DNA of 46,181 bases from an uncultured Collinsella sp. (GCA_900552145.1 URYW01000006.1:1-46181); one strand, 5' to 3'; shown: positions 7,821-17,024, numbered from the stretch's first letter. A program made the numbers and translations. Notes: generated from the letters alone by a model not told the origin.

Positions 7821-9323
7821 CTAGTCTTGGGCTTTGATGCTCGGCATCAGAATCTGGGCGAGGTAGTCGCATTCGAGCTTGGTGGCGGCGTCGGCCTTGC
7901 CGTCTTTGCCGACCAGCACGTTCTTGATCTGGCTATAGGTGTAGCGGTTGCCGGTCGTGAGCTCGACAAGCTCAATCGCCGTATCCATGGGGTAGGTCGA
8001 CACGGGGTCTTGCGTCCGTCCGTTGATGGTCTGGGGCACCACGTACGGATAGACGGGGCCGCTGGCGTAGACGGTGTAGCCGTTGCCGAGGTTTGCCGCA
8101 CCCAAAACCGCGTCGCCCTCATCGGGCGTAAAGCTCTCGCCCTCGCGCACCGCGACGAGCGTCACGAGCGGTGTGTTGGTGTCGCCGTCCAGATAAATGC
8201 ACAGCGTGCTGCCGTTTTGCCAAGTCGCGACTTTGCCGTACCACTCAACGGGAATATCGAGCTGATACAGGTCCGTTGCCTTATGTCGAGCATCGGCGTC
8301 GCGGGCCGCCTGTGCCTCGCGGGAGCTCACGGCGTTGACGGCGGCGTCACGGCGCGCGGTTGCCGCCTGCTGGAGCACCTTTGCGACCGCGGCGGAGTTC
8401 ACCCCGCCTTCCTCGGCATACTTGGCGGCGGCATCGATCTGGTCGTCAGTCACCGTGTCGGCCGAAGGCACCTTGAGCTTAAAGGTGGCCTGGGCACTCA
8501 AATCCTGCCCATCGCTCTTAATGGTGACCTGCGCCTTGGTGTTCGGCACGGTGTAAATGGTACCGTCGGCTGCGATGGGGGACCCAGCGATGGAGAGCGT
8601 ATAGTCGCCGGGCAGCAGCTTAATGCCGCGACCGTGTTCGTCAACGTAGAGCGTTTCGCTCACGGAAGAACCGTCGGAATCCTGGCCGCTCACCTGCACG
8701 GGAATCTTGGAACCAGTTGAGCAGTCGAGCCCTGCGGCATGCACGCCAATCTGCACCGACATCATCGTGTGTGCACTGGCGGCGACAGCGGCAGCCTGCT
8801 CTTGCTGATATCCGTTCCAGGCAGCATAGCCTGCGCCGCCGGCGACGAGCGCGACGGCCACAACGCCGGCAACCATCAGGTTGCGGCGCTTGGGCGGCAT
8901 CTTACGATGACGAACCTCGGCTTCGCGTGCCGAAGGAACGGACGGTAGGGGAATATCGCCCATGGCGATGGTCTCGTCCACGGCAGGCGCGGAGCCCAGG
9001 CCGGGAAGCTCGCGGGTCAGCGAATCTTCGGCCGGCAAGCTGTCGAGCAAGATGGTTTCCTCGCTCGTGTCGGATTCGGGCTGGTCGTCGGCCTCGCATT
9101 CGGATTCCTCGTGCCCCGCCTCGTCCTCGGTGGGCGCGGCGCCATCGTCTTTTGCATCCTGATCATCGGGCTGCGCCTCGATTTCCGGCTCATCCCGCAC
9201 ATCAACGCTCGAATCGTCAAACGCAATCTCGGCCAGCGCGATCTGGTCTAGGCTCTCCAGGGCCTCGGCACACGCTTCTGCATCTTGGGCCGCATCCTCT
9301 TGGCCCGTCGTCTCATCTTTCAT
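7821..9323 (-). CDS. Membrane protein with long acidic cytoplasmic N-terminus
   Basis: The start is the ATG at 9323 (MKDETTGQED), preceded by a GGGGGA ribosome binding site; the frame continues upstream to 9446 without one. It has 500 residues: about 130 very acidic residues, then a basic stretch (RHRKMPPKRR), one membrane helix (about 150-172) and an extracytoplasmic region. The outer part seems to have a beta-rich domain (DGSSVSETLYVDEHGRG), an alpha-helical middle (AAATARRDAAVNAVSSREAQ) and a C-terminal domain (DIPVEWYGKVATWQNG). I do not recognise the function. Its build resembles coriobacterial surface proteins. The acidic tail could be a substrate of the window's kinases, but that is a guess. 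Confidence 0.7.
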   Translation of the reverse strand: MKDETTGQEDAAQDAEACAEALESLDQIALAEIAFDDSSVDVRDEPEIEAQPDDQDAKDDGAAPTEDEAGHEESECEADDQPESDTSEETILLDSLPAEDSLTRELPGLGSAPAVDETIAMGDIPLPSVPSAREAEVRHRKMPPKRRNLMVAGVVAVALVAGGAGYAAWNGYQQEQAAAVAASAHTMMSVQIGVHAAGLDCSTGSKIPVQVSGQDSDGSSVSETLYVDEHGRGIKLLPGDYTLSIAGSPIAADGTIYTVPNTKAQVTIKSDGQDLSAQATFKLKVPSADTVTDDQIDAAAKYAEEGGVNSAAVAKVLQQAATARRDAAVNAVSSREAQAARDADARHKATDLYQLDIPVEWYGKVATWQNGSTLCIYLDGDTNTPLVTLVAVREGESFTPDEGDAVLGAANLGNGYTVYASGPVYPYVVPQTINGRTQDPVSTYPMDTAIELVELTTGNRYTYSQIKNVLVGKDGKADAATKLECDYLAQILMPSIKAQD

Positions 9324-9447
9324 ATATCCCCCAAGCTCAATATCGGGACAACACTGTACCCAAAAACAGGACCCCATAGAGCTGCCGCATGATTTGAAAT
9401 CCAATTTTATTTGTGCGTGTGTTTTTGAATGAAGGCGCAACGACAAA

Positions 9448-9484
9448 AGCCCCCGGAAAGCGAGCGAAACGCTTTCCGGGGGCT
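9448..9484 (-). terminator. Intrinsic terminator for the DUF5692-like gene
   Basis: The perfect 15-bp arms at 9448-9462 and 9470-9484 have a 7-nt loop. Read on the minus strand, the stem is followed by ttttgtcg. Confidence 0.85.
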
Positions 9485-9552
9485 CTACGAGACATTGGAT
9501 TGAAAAGCCTGGCAGGTGGGCCTATGCCCAAGTGCCAACAGCGATCAACATG

Positions 9553-10560
9553 TTACTCGGCGTGCGCGTAATCAACCTTGGCGCGGCGAGCGGTAGCCTT
9601 CTCCCAATCGCTGGTGCCCTCAAAGACATCCTGCTTGTAGGGATTGCGGCCGAGCTTCTTGGCGCGGTAGGCGATGTAGATGATCGCGGCGACGTTGGCG
9701 ATCAGCGCGGCGATCGAGACCGCGGTGGCGGCGACGGGGTCGAGCGTGGAGTGGGTCACAAAGATGGACTCCTCCTGGAAGAACGGGAACACCTGGGCAA
9801 ACATGCACCAAATGGCCAGCGTAAAGGCACGGTTCTGAATCCAGCCGCCCTTGTTCCAGATAAAGGCGGCGACGGTGGGCGCCAGCAGCAGCGCAAAGCC
9901 GCAGAACCAGGAGTGGGTGGGCAGGCAGTTGTAGGTGTAGCAGAAGTTCCAGATATCGTAGGCGATGATGTAGACCCAGGTCATATCGGGCCACAGCATG
10001 TCGGTCTGATCCTCGGAGGCGTAGACGCTCCACCAACCGGTCATGCAGAAGATGTTGATGATACCGGCGATGCCGTTGAACACGTTGTTCCAGCCGGCCA
10101 GCTGCGTGGCACCTTCGGAGGTGACCCAGGTGGACTGGCCCAGGACAAAGAAGTGATAGGCGCTCTCAAAGTCGGACACGACGGCGATCATAATGTTGAT
10201 GGCGACGATCACAAACGGCCATGCGCGGAACCAATGCGCCTTGCCGATCTTGCCCCACTGGTACTTAATGGCAATGAAGCCCCAGCAACCGGCCAGCGCC
10301 GCGTATACCTTGGCGTAGTGGAACCAGCTGTTCTGGTACACATGGGTGGGGTTGGTGAGCGCCCACTCGGCGCCTTGTGAGACGCCGATGGCGATGGCGA
10401 CGCAGTAGATGGTCATGGCCAGCGGAGCCACGCCAAAGATGATTGCCGCGCCCAGCTTGGTGCGGCGGCCAACCTCATTGAGCACGATCAGGCCAATAAA
10501 GACCATGGCCCAGCCGGCCCAGTGGATAAGGGTATCGCTACCCCAAACATCGAACAGCAT
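9553..10560 (-). CDS. Multi-pass membrane protein (DUF5692-like)
   Basis: 335 residues with about nine or ten hydrophobic helices rich in Trp and Phe, and a polar tail (RRAKVDYAHAE). From memory it resembles the family annotated DUF5692; I cannot confirm this. The first helix follows MLFDVWGSDTLIHW. The start is the ATG at 10560 with AAAGGAG upstream. Conserved-looking charged spots include FQEES, DFESAYHFF and YASEDQTDMLWPDMTW. The TetR gene lies 63 bp upstream on the same strand, so the two are probably co-transcribed and repressed together with the divergent oxidoreductase. Transport or sensing of a small substrate is possible, but nothing in the sequence names it. Confidence 0.7.
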   Translation of the reverse strand: MLFDVWGSDTLIHWAGWAMVFIGLIVLNEVGRRTKLGAAIIFGVAPLAMTIYCVAIAIGVSQGAEWALTNPTHVYQNSWFHYAKVYAALAGCWGFIAIKYQWGKIGKAHWFRAWPFVIVAINIMIAVVSDFESAYHFFVLGQSTWVTSEGATQLAGWNNVFNGIAGIINIFCMTGWWSVYASEDQTDMLWPDMTWVYIIAYDIWNFCYTYNCLPTHSWFCGFALLLAPTVAAFIWNKGGWIQNRAFTLAIWCMFAQVFPFFQEESIFVTHSTLDPVAATAVSIAALIANVAAIIYIAYRAKKLGRNPYKQDVFEGTSDWEKATARRAKVDYAHAE

Positions 10561-10623
10561 GCTGCTCTCCTTTCACACGCCCGCGGCCCCTCTTCTGATC
10601 GCGGGCAGTTTGGCCAAATGTCG

Positions 10624-11286
10624 TCAGTCCTGGGGCTTGCGCTCCGGATACTTGGCGGTATAGCCCTCGATGTGGAGTGTCGAGGCGATGATTTCCTTGA
10701 CTGTCTCGTCGGGCACATCGGGGTGCGTGCGGATATACATCAACAACCCCATGATGAGGGTGTAGAACGTCTCGTAGACATGGTCGATGCGTAGCTCATG
10801 ATGGGCGACAAAATCCACCACGGTGGTGTCGCAGATATACTGTGCCACGCGTTGGACCACGTTGTGCAAAAAGCCGCCGTAGAGCGCGCCGCTGCTTGAA
10901 GTGAGCGTACTCGGCAGCTCGTGGCCGCTGGCGACCAGACGCTTAAAGAGCGGGGCGACGGTGTCGAGCGCGCCCTCGATATCACCGACGGTGCGGCCGG
11001 CGTTCCACTGCTCGAGCTCGGAGATAAAACCGTCGATCGCCTCGTCCATAACAGCGGTGACGGCGGCGTCCATATCGGCAAAGTAGTGGTAGAACAATGA
11101 GCGGGTACAGCCGGCTCGCTTGGTCACGGCCGAGACAGATAGATGCGACACGCCCAGCTCGGAACTCACGGTGCGCACGGCGGCGAGGATTTCGCGACGG
11201 CGTTCGTCGCCCGTCAAGCGCTTTGCCGCGCTGTCGGTCGTGGGGACGGCGTCGGCCACAGAGATGTTCACTGTGTTATCGCCCAT
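10624..11286 (-). CDS. TetR/AcrR-family transcriptional regulator
   Basis: About 220 residues from the ATG at 11286 (MGDNTV), which has AAAGG about 10 bases upstream; an ATG at 11304 is in frame but has its purines right against it. The N-terminal helix-turn-helix is clear: RRREILAAVRTVSSELGVSHLSVSAVTKRAGCTRSLFYHYFADMD, quoted here as separate stretches RRREILAAVRTVSSELG, then VSAVTKRAGCTRSLFYHYF. The C-terminal ligand domain is alpha-helical, with LIMGLLMYIRTHPD near the end. It is divergent from the 11477-14254 oxidoreductase, and the shared gap has two 15-bp palindromes suited to its binding. The ligand is unknown. Confidence 0.9.
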   Translation of the reverse strand: MGDNTVNISVADAVPTTDSAAKRLTGDERRREILAAVRTVSSELGVSHLSVSAVTKRAGCTRSLFYHYFADMDAAVTAVMDEAIDGFISELEQWNAGRTVGDIEGALDTVAPLFKRLVASGHELPSTLTSSSGALYGGFLHNVVQRVAQYICDTTVVDFVAHHELRIDHVYETFYTLIMGLLMYIRTHPDVPDETVKEIIASTLHIEGYTAKYPERKPQD

Positions 11287-11341
11287 GCGCTTGCTGCCTT
11301 TCATCCTCTTTTGCCTGACCGTTCGCCTAACAGTCTTGAAT

Positions 11342-11387
11342 ATTGTTGACGGTTCGTCAATACTATTTTTGACACAATGTCAACAAT
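11342..11387. promoter_or_regulatory. Paired operator palindromes, probable TetR sites
   Basis: TTGACGGTTCGTCAA (11346-11360) and TTGACACAATGTCAA (11369-11383) share the half-site TTGAC-N5-GTCAA, with centres 23 bp apart, about two helical turns. The outer bases ATTGTTGAC (11342-11350) and GTCAACAAT (11379-11387) also mirror each other. The position between the TetR gene and the divergent oxidoreductase suggests control of both. Confidence 0.75.
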
Positions 11388-11476
11388 GGCGGGTGAACGG
11401 CATGGGGGGCATGCCCGGCCTGCAAAAAAGAGGGGCGCTGCGGCCTCGTCGTGCTGCGGCAAGAGAAGGGACAACC

Positions 11477-14254
11477 ATGATTCTCAACGGACCGGGAATT
11501 AGCTACACCGAGCCTGACATCGGTTCGGAGTTCGTGCCGCCGTTGCCGGAGCATCCGCGCGAGGCAATCGTCAAGCTGTGCGAGCACTGCACCAACCGTC
11601 TGCTGCATCGCGACGAGCTGCTGGGCTACGAGTACTGGTCGTTTGCCGAGGCCGCAACCGACGAGCAGGCCGAAGTGCTCTGCAAGATGAAGATGCGCCG
11701 TCCCTATACGCTGCCCGAGATGGTCAAGCTCACCGGCATGCCCGAGGCCGATATCGAAAAGATGCTCGACGATATGAGCTACACGGGCCTGCTCGAGTAC
11801 AACTGGGAAAATCCCGAGCGTGCCAAGCAATGGGTGCTGCCCATGCTGGTGCCAGGTTCTGCCGAGTTCCTCAACATGCGCGTGAGCCAGCTCGAGGAGC
11901 ACCCGGTCTTTGCCAAGTTCTTTGAGCAGGCGTCCAAGGGACCGCTGTCCAAAGCCACGCCGATGGTACCGCCCGGAGGCGCCGGCATCGGTATGCATGT
12001 CATTCCGGTCGAGAAGGCTATCGATGCTTCGAGCACCTCGGTGCCGATTGAGCATATCGAGCATTGGCTCGACAAATACGAGGGTAAGTATGCCGCCAGC
12101 ACCTGCAGCTGCCGCGCGAGCCGTCGCGTGATGGGAGAGGGCTGCGCCGACGACCCGGCCGATTGGTGCATCGCCGTGGGCGATATGGCCGACTACGTGG
12201 TCGAGACCGACCGTGGCCATTACGTGACGCGCGACGAGGTCTACGACATCCTGCGCCAGGCCGAGGACAACGGTTTTGTGCACCAGATCACCAACATCGA
12301 CGGCGAGAACAAGATCTTCGCTATCTGCAACTGCAACGTTAACGTATGTTATGCCCTGCGCACCTCTCAGCTGTTCAACACGCCCAACCTGTCGCGCTCG
12401 GCCTATGTCGCCAAGGTCGAGAAGGACAAGTGTGTTGCCTGCGGTCACTGCGTTGAGGTGTGCCCGGCCGGTGCCGCCAAGCTCGGCCAAAAGCTCTGCA
12501 GCAAAAAGGCGGGCGGACAGGTGCCCGAGTATCCACGCCAGGAGCTGCCCGACGCCACCAAGTGGGATCACACCAAGTGGTCGCCCAACTACCGCAACGA
12601 CAACCGCATCGAGACGCACGAGTCCGGCACCGCGCCTTGCAAGACGGCTTGCCCTGCTCACGTTGCCGTTCAGGGCTACTTAAAGCTTGCGGCGCAGGGC
12701 CGCTATGACGAGGCACTGGCACTCATCAAGCGCGAGAACCCGCTGCCCGCCATCTGCGGCCGTGTGTGCAATCGCCGCTGCGAGGATGCCTGTACCCGCG
12801 GTCGCGTGGACGAGGCCGTGGCCATCGACGAGGTCAAGAAGTTTATTGCTCAGCGCGATCTGGACGCCGCGACCCGCTACGTCCCACCCGTGGTGACGCC
12901 GACGCGCGCTGGCGGCTTCGACCAAAAGATTGCCATCATCGGCGCCGGTCCGGCCGGTCTGTCCTGTGCTTTCTATCTGGCCGAGAAGGGCTACAAGCCC
13001 ATCGTATTCGAGAAAAACGAGTGCCCGGGCGGCATGCTCACCTATGGCATTCCCAGCTTTAAGCTGCAGAAGGATGTTATCGAGGCCGAGGTCGAGGTCA
13101 TTCGCCTGATGGGTGCTGAGTTCCGCTATGGCGTGGAAGTCGGTCGCGACGTGACACTCGACGAGCTGCGCGCGCAGGGCTTTAAGGCCTTCTACGTGGC
13201 CATTGGCTGCCAGGGTGGCCGACTTGCCGGCATTCCGGGCGAGGATGCCGAGGATGTGACCGTGGCCGTCGACTTCCTTCGCGAGGTTAACGGCGGCAAG
13301 ATCGATACACTGTCCGGCCGCACCATCGTGGTGGGCGGCGGCAACGTGGCCATCGACGTTGCCCGCAACGCCTGCCGTCTGGGTTCCGAGCATGTTGAGA
13401 TGTTCTGCCTGGAGAGCGAGGCCCAGATGCCCGCCAGCGAGGAGGAGCGTCGCGAGGCCATTGAGGACGGCGCGCACATCAGCTGCGGTTGGGGCCCCAA
13501 GGAGGTCCATCTGGACGAGGCCGGCCGTGTGTGCGGTATCACCTTCAAGCGCTGCACGCGTGTCTTTGACGACGAGGGCCGTTTTGCGCCCGAGTACGAC
13601 GAGAACGATCTGCGCCGTGTCGATGCCGACCGCGTGGTCATGTCGATTGGCCAGTCCATTGTGTGGGGCGACCTGCTGGCTGGCTCCAAGGTGGAGCTTG
13701 GCCGCGGCCAGGGTGCTCTAGCCGACCCCCAGACCTACCAGACCGCCGAGCCCGACATCTTTGTGGGCGGCGACGTTTACACCGGTCCGAGCTTTGCCAT
13801 CGACGCCATCGCCGCCGGTCACGAGGCCGCCGTGTCCATCCATCGCTTTGTGCAGCCGGGCTCCACGCTCACCATCGGCCGCAACCAGCGCCACTACACC
13901 GCGCTCGACCGCGACGACGTTGTGCTCGAGGGCTATGACAACGCGAGCCGCGAGGTTGCCCACGTGAGCCGCGAGCGCGAGAAGGCCGCGCCGTTTAGCG
14001 AGTACGTCGAGACCTTTACCGAAGAGCAGGTGCGCGCCGAGACCGCCCGTTGCCTGGGTTGCGGTGCCTCGATCGTCGACCCCAACAAGTGCATCGGCTG
14101 CGGCCTGTGTACCACCAAGTGCGCGTTCGACGCCATCCATCTGGATCGCGACCGCCCCGAGTGCTCCACGATGGTCAAATACGAGCAAAAGCTCCCCAGT
14201 CTGGGTAAGTACGCTTTGAAACGCGCAATCAAAATCAAGTTCGGTCGTAAATAG
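11477..14254 (+). CDS. FAD-dependent, multi-Fe-S oxidoreductase (GltD-like core)
   Basis: The start is the ATG at 11477 (MILNGPG) behind agaaggg; the frame is open further up but crosses the operators and the divergent gene. It has 925 residues. Residues 1-240 contain a helical, winged-helix-like part (LPEMVKLTGMPEADIEKML). Then come a Cys-rich stretch (CSCRASRR, CNCNVNVC) and a ferredoxin motif with C319, C322, C325 and C329. Next is a glutamate-synthase-small-subunit core: its Cys motif (CGRVCNRRCEDAC), FAD site GAGPAGL at 489-495 and NAD(P) site GGGNVA from 619. A second ferredoxin motif has C872, C875, C878 and C882. It probably moves electrons between NAD(P)H and an unknown acceptor. No glutamate synthase large subunit is nearby, so glutamate synthesis is unlikely. 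Confidence 0.88.
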   Translation: MILNGPGISYTEPDIGSEFVPPLPEHPREAIVKLCEHCTNRLLHRDELLGYEYWSFAEAATDEQAEVLCKMKMRRPYTLPEMVKLTGMPEADIEKMLDDMSYTGLLEYNWENPERAKQWVLPMLVPGSAEFLNMRVSQLEEHPVFAKFFEQASKGPLSKATPMVPPGGAGIGMHVIPVEKAIDASSTSVPIEHIEHWLDKYEGKYAASTCSCRASRRVMGEGCADDPADWCIAVGDMADYVVETDRGHYVTRDEVYDILRQAEDNGFVHQITNIDGENKIFAICNCNVNVCYALRTSQLFNTPNLSRSAYVAKVEKDKCVACGHCVEVCPAGAAKLGQKLCSKKAGGQVPEYPRQELPDATKWDHTKWSPNYRNDNRIETHESGTAPCKTACPAHVAVQGYLKLAAQGRYDEALALIKRENPLPAICGRVCNRRCEDACTRGRVDEAVAIDEVKKFIAQRDLDAATRYVPPVVTPTRAGGFDQKIAIIGAGPAGLSCAFYLAEKGYKPIVFEKNECPGGMLTYGIPSFKLQKDVIEAEVEVIRLMGAEFRYGVEVGRDVTLDELRAQGFKAFYVAIGCQGGRLAGIPGEDAEDVTVAVDFLREVNGGKIDTLSGRTIVVGGGNVAIDVARNACRLGSEHVEMFCLESEAQMPASEEERREAIEDGAHISCGWGPKEVHLDEAGRVCGITFKRCTRVFDDEGRFAPEYDENDLRRVDADRVVMSIGQSIVWGDLLAGSKVELGRGQGALADPQTYQTAEPDIFVGGDVYTGPSFAIDAIAAGHEAAVSIHRFVQPGSTLTIGRNQRHYTALDRDDVVLEGYDNASREVAHVSREREKAAPFSEYVETFTEEQVRAETARCLGCGASIVDPNKCIGCGLCTTKCAFDAIHLDRDRPECSTMVKYEQKLPSLGKYALKRAIKIKFGRK

Positions 14255-14271
14255 GTAACCATGGCGGGTAG

Positions 14272-14310
14272 GGGGACGGCGCAGACTAGATTTCGCCGTC
14301 CCCTTGCTTT
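14272..14310 (+). terminator. Hairpin after the oxidoreductase gene
   Basis: GGGGACGGCG (14272-14281) pairs perfectly with CGCCGTCCCC (14294-14303), followed by ttgcttt. Confidence 0.7.
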
Positions 14311-14350
14311 GAGTTTGCATCGCATCAACCGTTGTTGAAAGGTTTCTACT

Positions 14351-14779
14351 TTGCACGAATTGGGAATCGTTTATCACATCATTCGCGATGTTGAGAACGT
14401 GGCGCGCGCCAATGGCGTGAGTCGCGTTTCGAGCGTCACGCTGCTGCTGGGCGAGGTCTCGGGCGTCGTTTCCGACTTGCTGCTCGATGCTTGGCGCTGG
14501 GCGGCAGATAAAAAGTCCATCACCGAGGGTGCGGAGCTTATTGTGGAGCCCGTCGAGGCCGTGACACATTGCGAGGCGTGCGGCCGCGACTATGCGACAG
14601 TCGAGCACGGCAAGACCTGTCCCCATTGCGGTAGCGGCGATACCTATCTGCTCCAGGGTCAAGAGGTCATGATCAAGCAGATCGAGACCCCCGACGAGGA
14701 CCCGGCGGGCGCTGTCCCCGATGGCCCTTCCGACGCCCCCGACGCCGTCGACGCCGCCAACCCCCTCCACATCGCCTAA
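14351..14779 (+). CDS. hypA: Hydrogenase nickel-insertion chaperone HypA/HybF
   Basis: 142 residues. HypA carries Ni(II) to [NiFe] hydrogenase (and in some bacteria urease). The start is TTG at 14351 with AAAGG about 8 bases upstream; this gives MHELGIV, with the His2/Glu3 nickel-binding N-terminus of the family. The zinc domain has two Cys pairs, HCEAC and TCPHC. A tail of about 25 Asp/Pro/Ala-rich residues after the usual end is not typical. No hydrogenase subunit or other hyp gene is in the window, so hypA is separated from its usual partners here, or they lie elsewhere. Confidence 0.92.
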   Translation: MHELGIVYHIIRDVENVARANGVSRVSSVTLLLGEVSGVVSDLLLDAWRWAADKKSITEGAELIVEPVEAVTHCEACGRDYATVEHGKTCPHCGSGDTYLLQGQEVMIKQIETPDEDPAGAVPDGPSDAPDAVDAANPLHIA

Positions 14780-14787
14780 CTTGGTCG

Positions 14788-14858
14788 TTGGGGACGTTCT
14801 TAAACGACTAGTCAATCAAGAACGTCCCCAACGACTAGTCGTTTAAGAACGTCCCCAA
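14788..14858. repeat. 26-bp perfect inverted repeat with a third partial copy inside
   Basis: The arms at 14788-14813 and 14833-14858 are exact complements. The 19-nt centre carries a further copy of aagaacgtccccaac, so alternative hairpins can form. It has the GGGACGTTCTT look of dispersed intergenic repeats; related gggacgtt-c motifs follow both FHA copies near 38260 and 44997. Confidence 0.75.
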
Positions 14859-15181
14859 TGACTACTTGCGCTAGTGCATAAGTCACGCTAATAGTCAAGT
14901 TATGTCTGTTTAAACAAAATAGCGGCAGTACAAGCGCATTCGCGCTTGTCAAAATCGATATTAATGAACAGCCTGCTTGTATCTGTAAAATGCATGGCTT
15001 GATGTGCGACGCCTTGGCGTGTAATGAGTCAAAAAGCAGCAACGTAACCAACTTGTAACAAACCTAGACGTTTAAACAAATAAACCAACCTTTTGCGAAT
15101 TTAGCTATAATTCCAAAAACCAAACAGGTATACTTCCTTAATGTCGTGTAGGAAATACGTAGACAAAAAGGAGGTTATGTG
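14859..15181 (+). promoter_or_regulatory. Leader and promoter region of the mannose PTS operon
   Basis: AT-rich, with no gene. It holds a perfect 8-bp dyad ACAAGCGC/GCGCTTGT (14930-14949), a short dyad ACGCC-TT-GGCGT (15009-15020) and a consensus TATAAT at 15106-15111. No good -35 sits 17 bp from that box and I see no sigma-54 (GGCAC-TTGCT) pattern. The AAGGAGG at 15168-15174 serves the first gene. Confidence 0.45.
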
Positions 15182-16171
15182 ATGGTAAGTATTGTTCTTG
15201 CTAGCCACGGGGACTTGGCAGCTGGAATCAAGCAGACGGGCTCGATGGTCTTTGGCGATCAGCCGTCTGTAGCCGTGGTCTCGCTCGAGCCGAGCATGGG
15301 CCCCGACGACTTCCGTGCCAAGGTCGAGGAAGCAGTCGCTTCCTTCGAGGACCAGGAGCAGGTGCTCTTCCTCGTTGATCTGTGGGGCGGCACGCCGTTC
15401 AACCAGATCAGCGGGCTCATTGAGGGCCACGATTCCTGGGCTATCGTCACCGGTGTCAACCTGCCTATGCTCATCGAGGCATATTCGCAGCGCTTTGACG
15501 CAAAGAACACTGCACATGCGATCGCAAAACATCTCGTGACTGAGGCTAAGGCTGGCGTGCGCGTCAAGCCCGAGTCTCTGGAGCCCGAGGAGAAGAAGCC
15601 GGCTGCGGCCGCTGCTGCTCCTGCAGGCGCCATCCCTCCGGGAACGGTCATCGGCGACGGGCACATCAAGATTGCCCACGTCCGTATCGACACCCGTCTG
15701 CTGCATGGCCAGGTGGCCACCACGTGGACCAAGCAGATCAACCCCAACCGCATCATCGTGGTTTCCGACGGCGTTGCTCACGACGAGCTCCGCAAGACCA
15801 TGATCGAGCAGGCTGCCCCTCCGGGAGTCCATGCCAACGTCGTGCCCATCAAGAAGATGGCCGAGGTCGTCAAGGACACGCGCTTTGGTGACACCAAGGC
15901 CATGCTGCTCTTTGAGAACCCGCAGGATCTGCTCAAGGCCATCGAGGCCGGCGTCGACATCAAGGAAGTCAACATCGGTTCCATGGCTCACTCCAAGGGC
16001 AAGGTCGTCGTCACCAACGCCGTCGCTATGGGCGATGACGACGTCAAGACTCTCGAGGCCCTCAAGGCCAAGGGCGTCAAGTTCGAGGTCCGCAAGGTTC
16101 CTTCGGATTCCTCCGAGGATCTCGACGCCATGTTGAAGAAAGCTAAGGCCGAACTGGCCGCTCAAGCATAG
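15182..16171 (+). CDS. manX: PTS mannose-family EIIAB component
   Basis: 329 residues, cytoplasmic. It takes phosphate from HPr and passes it to the incoming sugar. The start is the ATG at 15182, 7 bases after AAGGAGG; a GTG one codon earlier also opens the frame. The IIA domain (about 1-135) has the phosphorylated His in LASHGDLAAG (H9) and the DLWGGTPFN motif. An Ala/Pro linker (about 140-155) leads to IIB (about 160-329), with its active His in DTRLLHGQVATTW (H175). It is the first gene of a four-gene operon. Substrates in this family include mannose, glucose, fructose, sorbose and amino sugars, so the sugar cannot be named. Confidence 0.94.
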   Translation: MVSIVLASHGDLAAGIKQTGSMVFGDQPSVAVVSLEPSMGPDDFRAKVEEAVASFEDQEQVLFLVDLWGGTPFNQISGLIEGHDSWAIVTGVNLPMLIEAYSQRFDAKNTAHAIAKHLVTEAKAGVRVKPESLEPEEKKPAAAAAAPAGAIPPGTVIGDGHIKIAHVRIDTRLLHGQVATTWTKQINPNRIIVVSDGVAHDELRKTMIEQAAPPGVHANVVPIKKMAEVVKDTRFGDTKAMLLFENPQDLLKAIEAGVDIKEVNIGSMAHSKGKVVVTNAVAMGDDDVKTLEALKAKGVKFEVRKVPSDSSEDLDAMLKKAKAELAAQA

Positions 16172-16189
16172 TAAAGGAGGGTCCGATAC

Positions 16190-17008
16190 ATGTCTGCAAT
16201 CACTATTCTGCTTGTTGCGATTGTCGCGTTGCTTGCCGGTATGGAAGGCATTCTGGATGAGTTCCAGTTCCATCAGCCGCTCGTGGCATGCACGCTTATC
16301 GGTCTCGTAACCGGTCACCTTCAGGAGGGCATCCTCCTGGGCGGTTCGCTCCAGATGATGGCCCTTGGCTGGGCTAACGTCGGCGCCGCCGTCGCGCCTG
16401 ACGCCGCTCTGGCCTCGGTCGCCTCTTCGATCATCATGGAGCTCGCCCTCAACGGCGGCGCTACCGATCCGTCGAAGGCCGTTACCGCCGCTATCGCCGT
16501 CGCTGTCCCGCTGTCGGTCGCTGGTCTGTTCCTGACCATGATCTGCCGTACCCTGGCTACCGCTATCGCTCACGCCATGGACGGTTGCGCCGAGAAGGGC
16601 GACTTCGCCGGCATCGAGCGTTGGCAGTACATTGCCATCCTTATGCAGGGCCTTCGTATCGCCATCCCGGCAGTACTTCTGTGCATCATCCCGGCCGAGG
16701 CTGTTACCAACGCGCTTAACGCTATGCCCGACTGGCTGTCCGGCGGCATGGCTGTCGGCGGCGGCATGGTCGCTTCCGTCGGTTACGCCATGGTCATCAA
16801 CATGATGGCCACCAAGGAGACCTGGCCGTTCTTCATCCTCGGCTTTGTCCTTGCTGCCATCCCTCAGCTCACGCTGATCGCCCTTGGCCTCATCGGCATC
16901 TCCCTTGCCCTCATCTACCTTGGCCTTAAGGATCTGGCCAAGCAGGGTGGCGGCATGGGCGGTGGCTCCGGTGACCCGCTCGGCGACATTCTGAACGATT
17001 ACGAGTAG
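16190..17008 (+). CDS. manY: PTS mannose-family EIIC component
   Basis: 272 residues, an integral membrane subunit of the sugar channel. The ATG at 16190 follows aaaggagggtccgatac. The N-terminus (MSAITILLVAIVALLAGMEG) and the motifs LVTGHLQEGILLGGSLQMMALG and NVGAAVAPDAALA (each a separate stretch) are typical. It ends with a Gly-rich, acidic tail. It lies 18 bp after EIIAB and 16 bp before EIID, so the subunits are surely co-transcribed. EIIC of this family is also a known bacteriocin and phage receptor, though nothing here shows that role. Confidence 0.94.
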   Translation: MSAITILLVAIVALLAGMEGILDEFQFHQPLVACTLIGLVTGHLQEGILLGGSLQMMALGWANVGAAVAPDAALASVASSIIMELALNGGATDPSKAVTAAIAVAVPLSVAGLFLTMICRTLATAIAHAMDGCAEKGDFAGIERWQYIAILMQGLRIAIPAVLLCIIPAEAVTNALNAMPDWLSGGMAVGGGMVASVGYAMVINMMATKETWPFFILGFVLAAIPQLTLIALGLIGISLALIYLGLKDLAKQGGGMGGGSGDPLGDILNDYE

Positions 17009-17024
17009 GAGGGGAGTGATACAT

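Noticed and set aside
11120..11476. N-terminal extension of the FAD/Fe-S oxidoreductase frame
   Set aside because: It would cover the operator palindromes and the divergent TetR gene; the ATG at 11477 has a good site and a family-like start.
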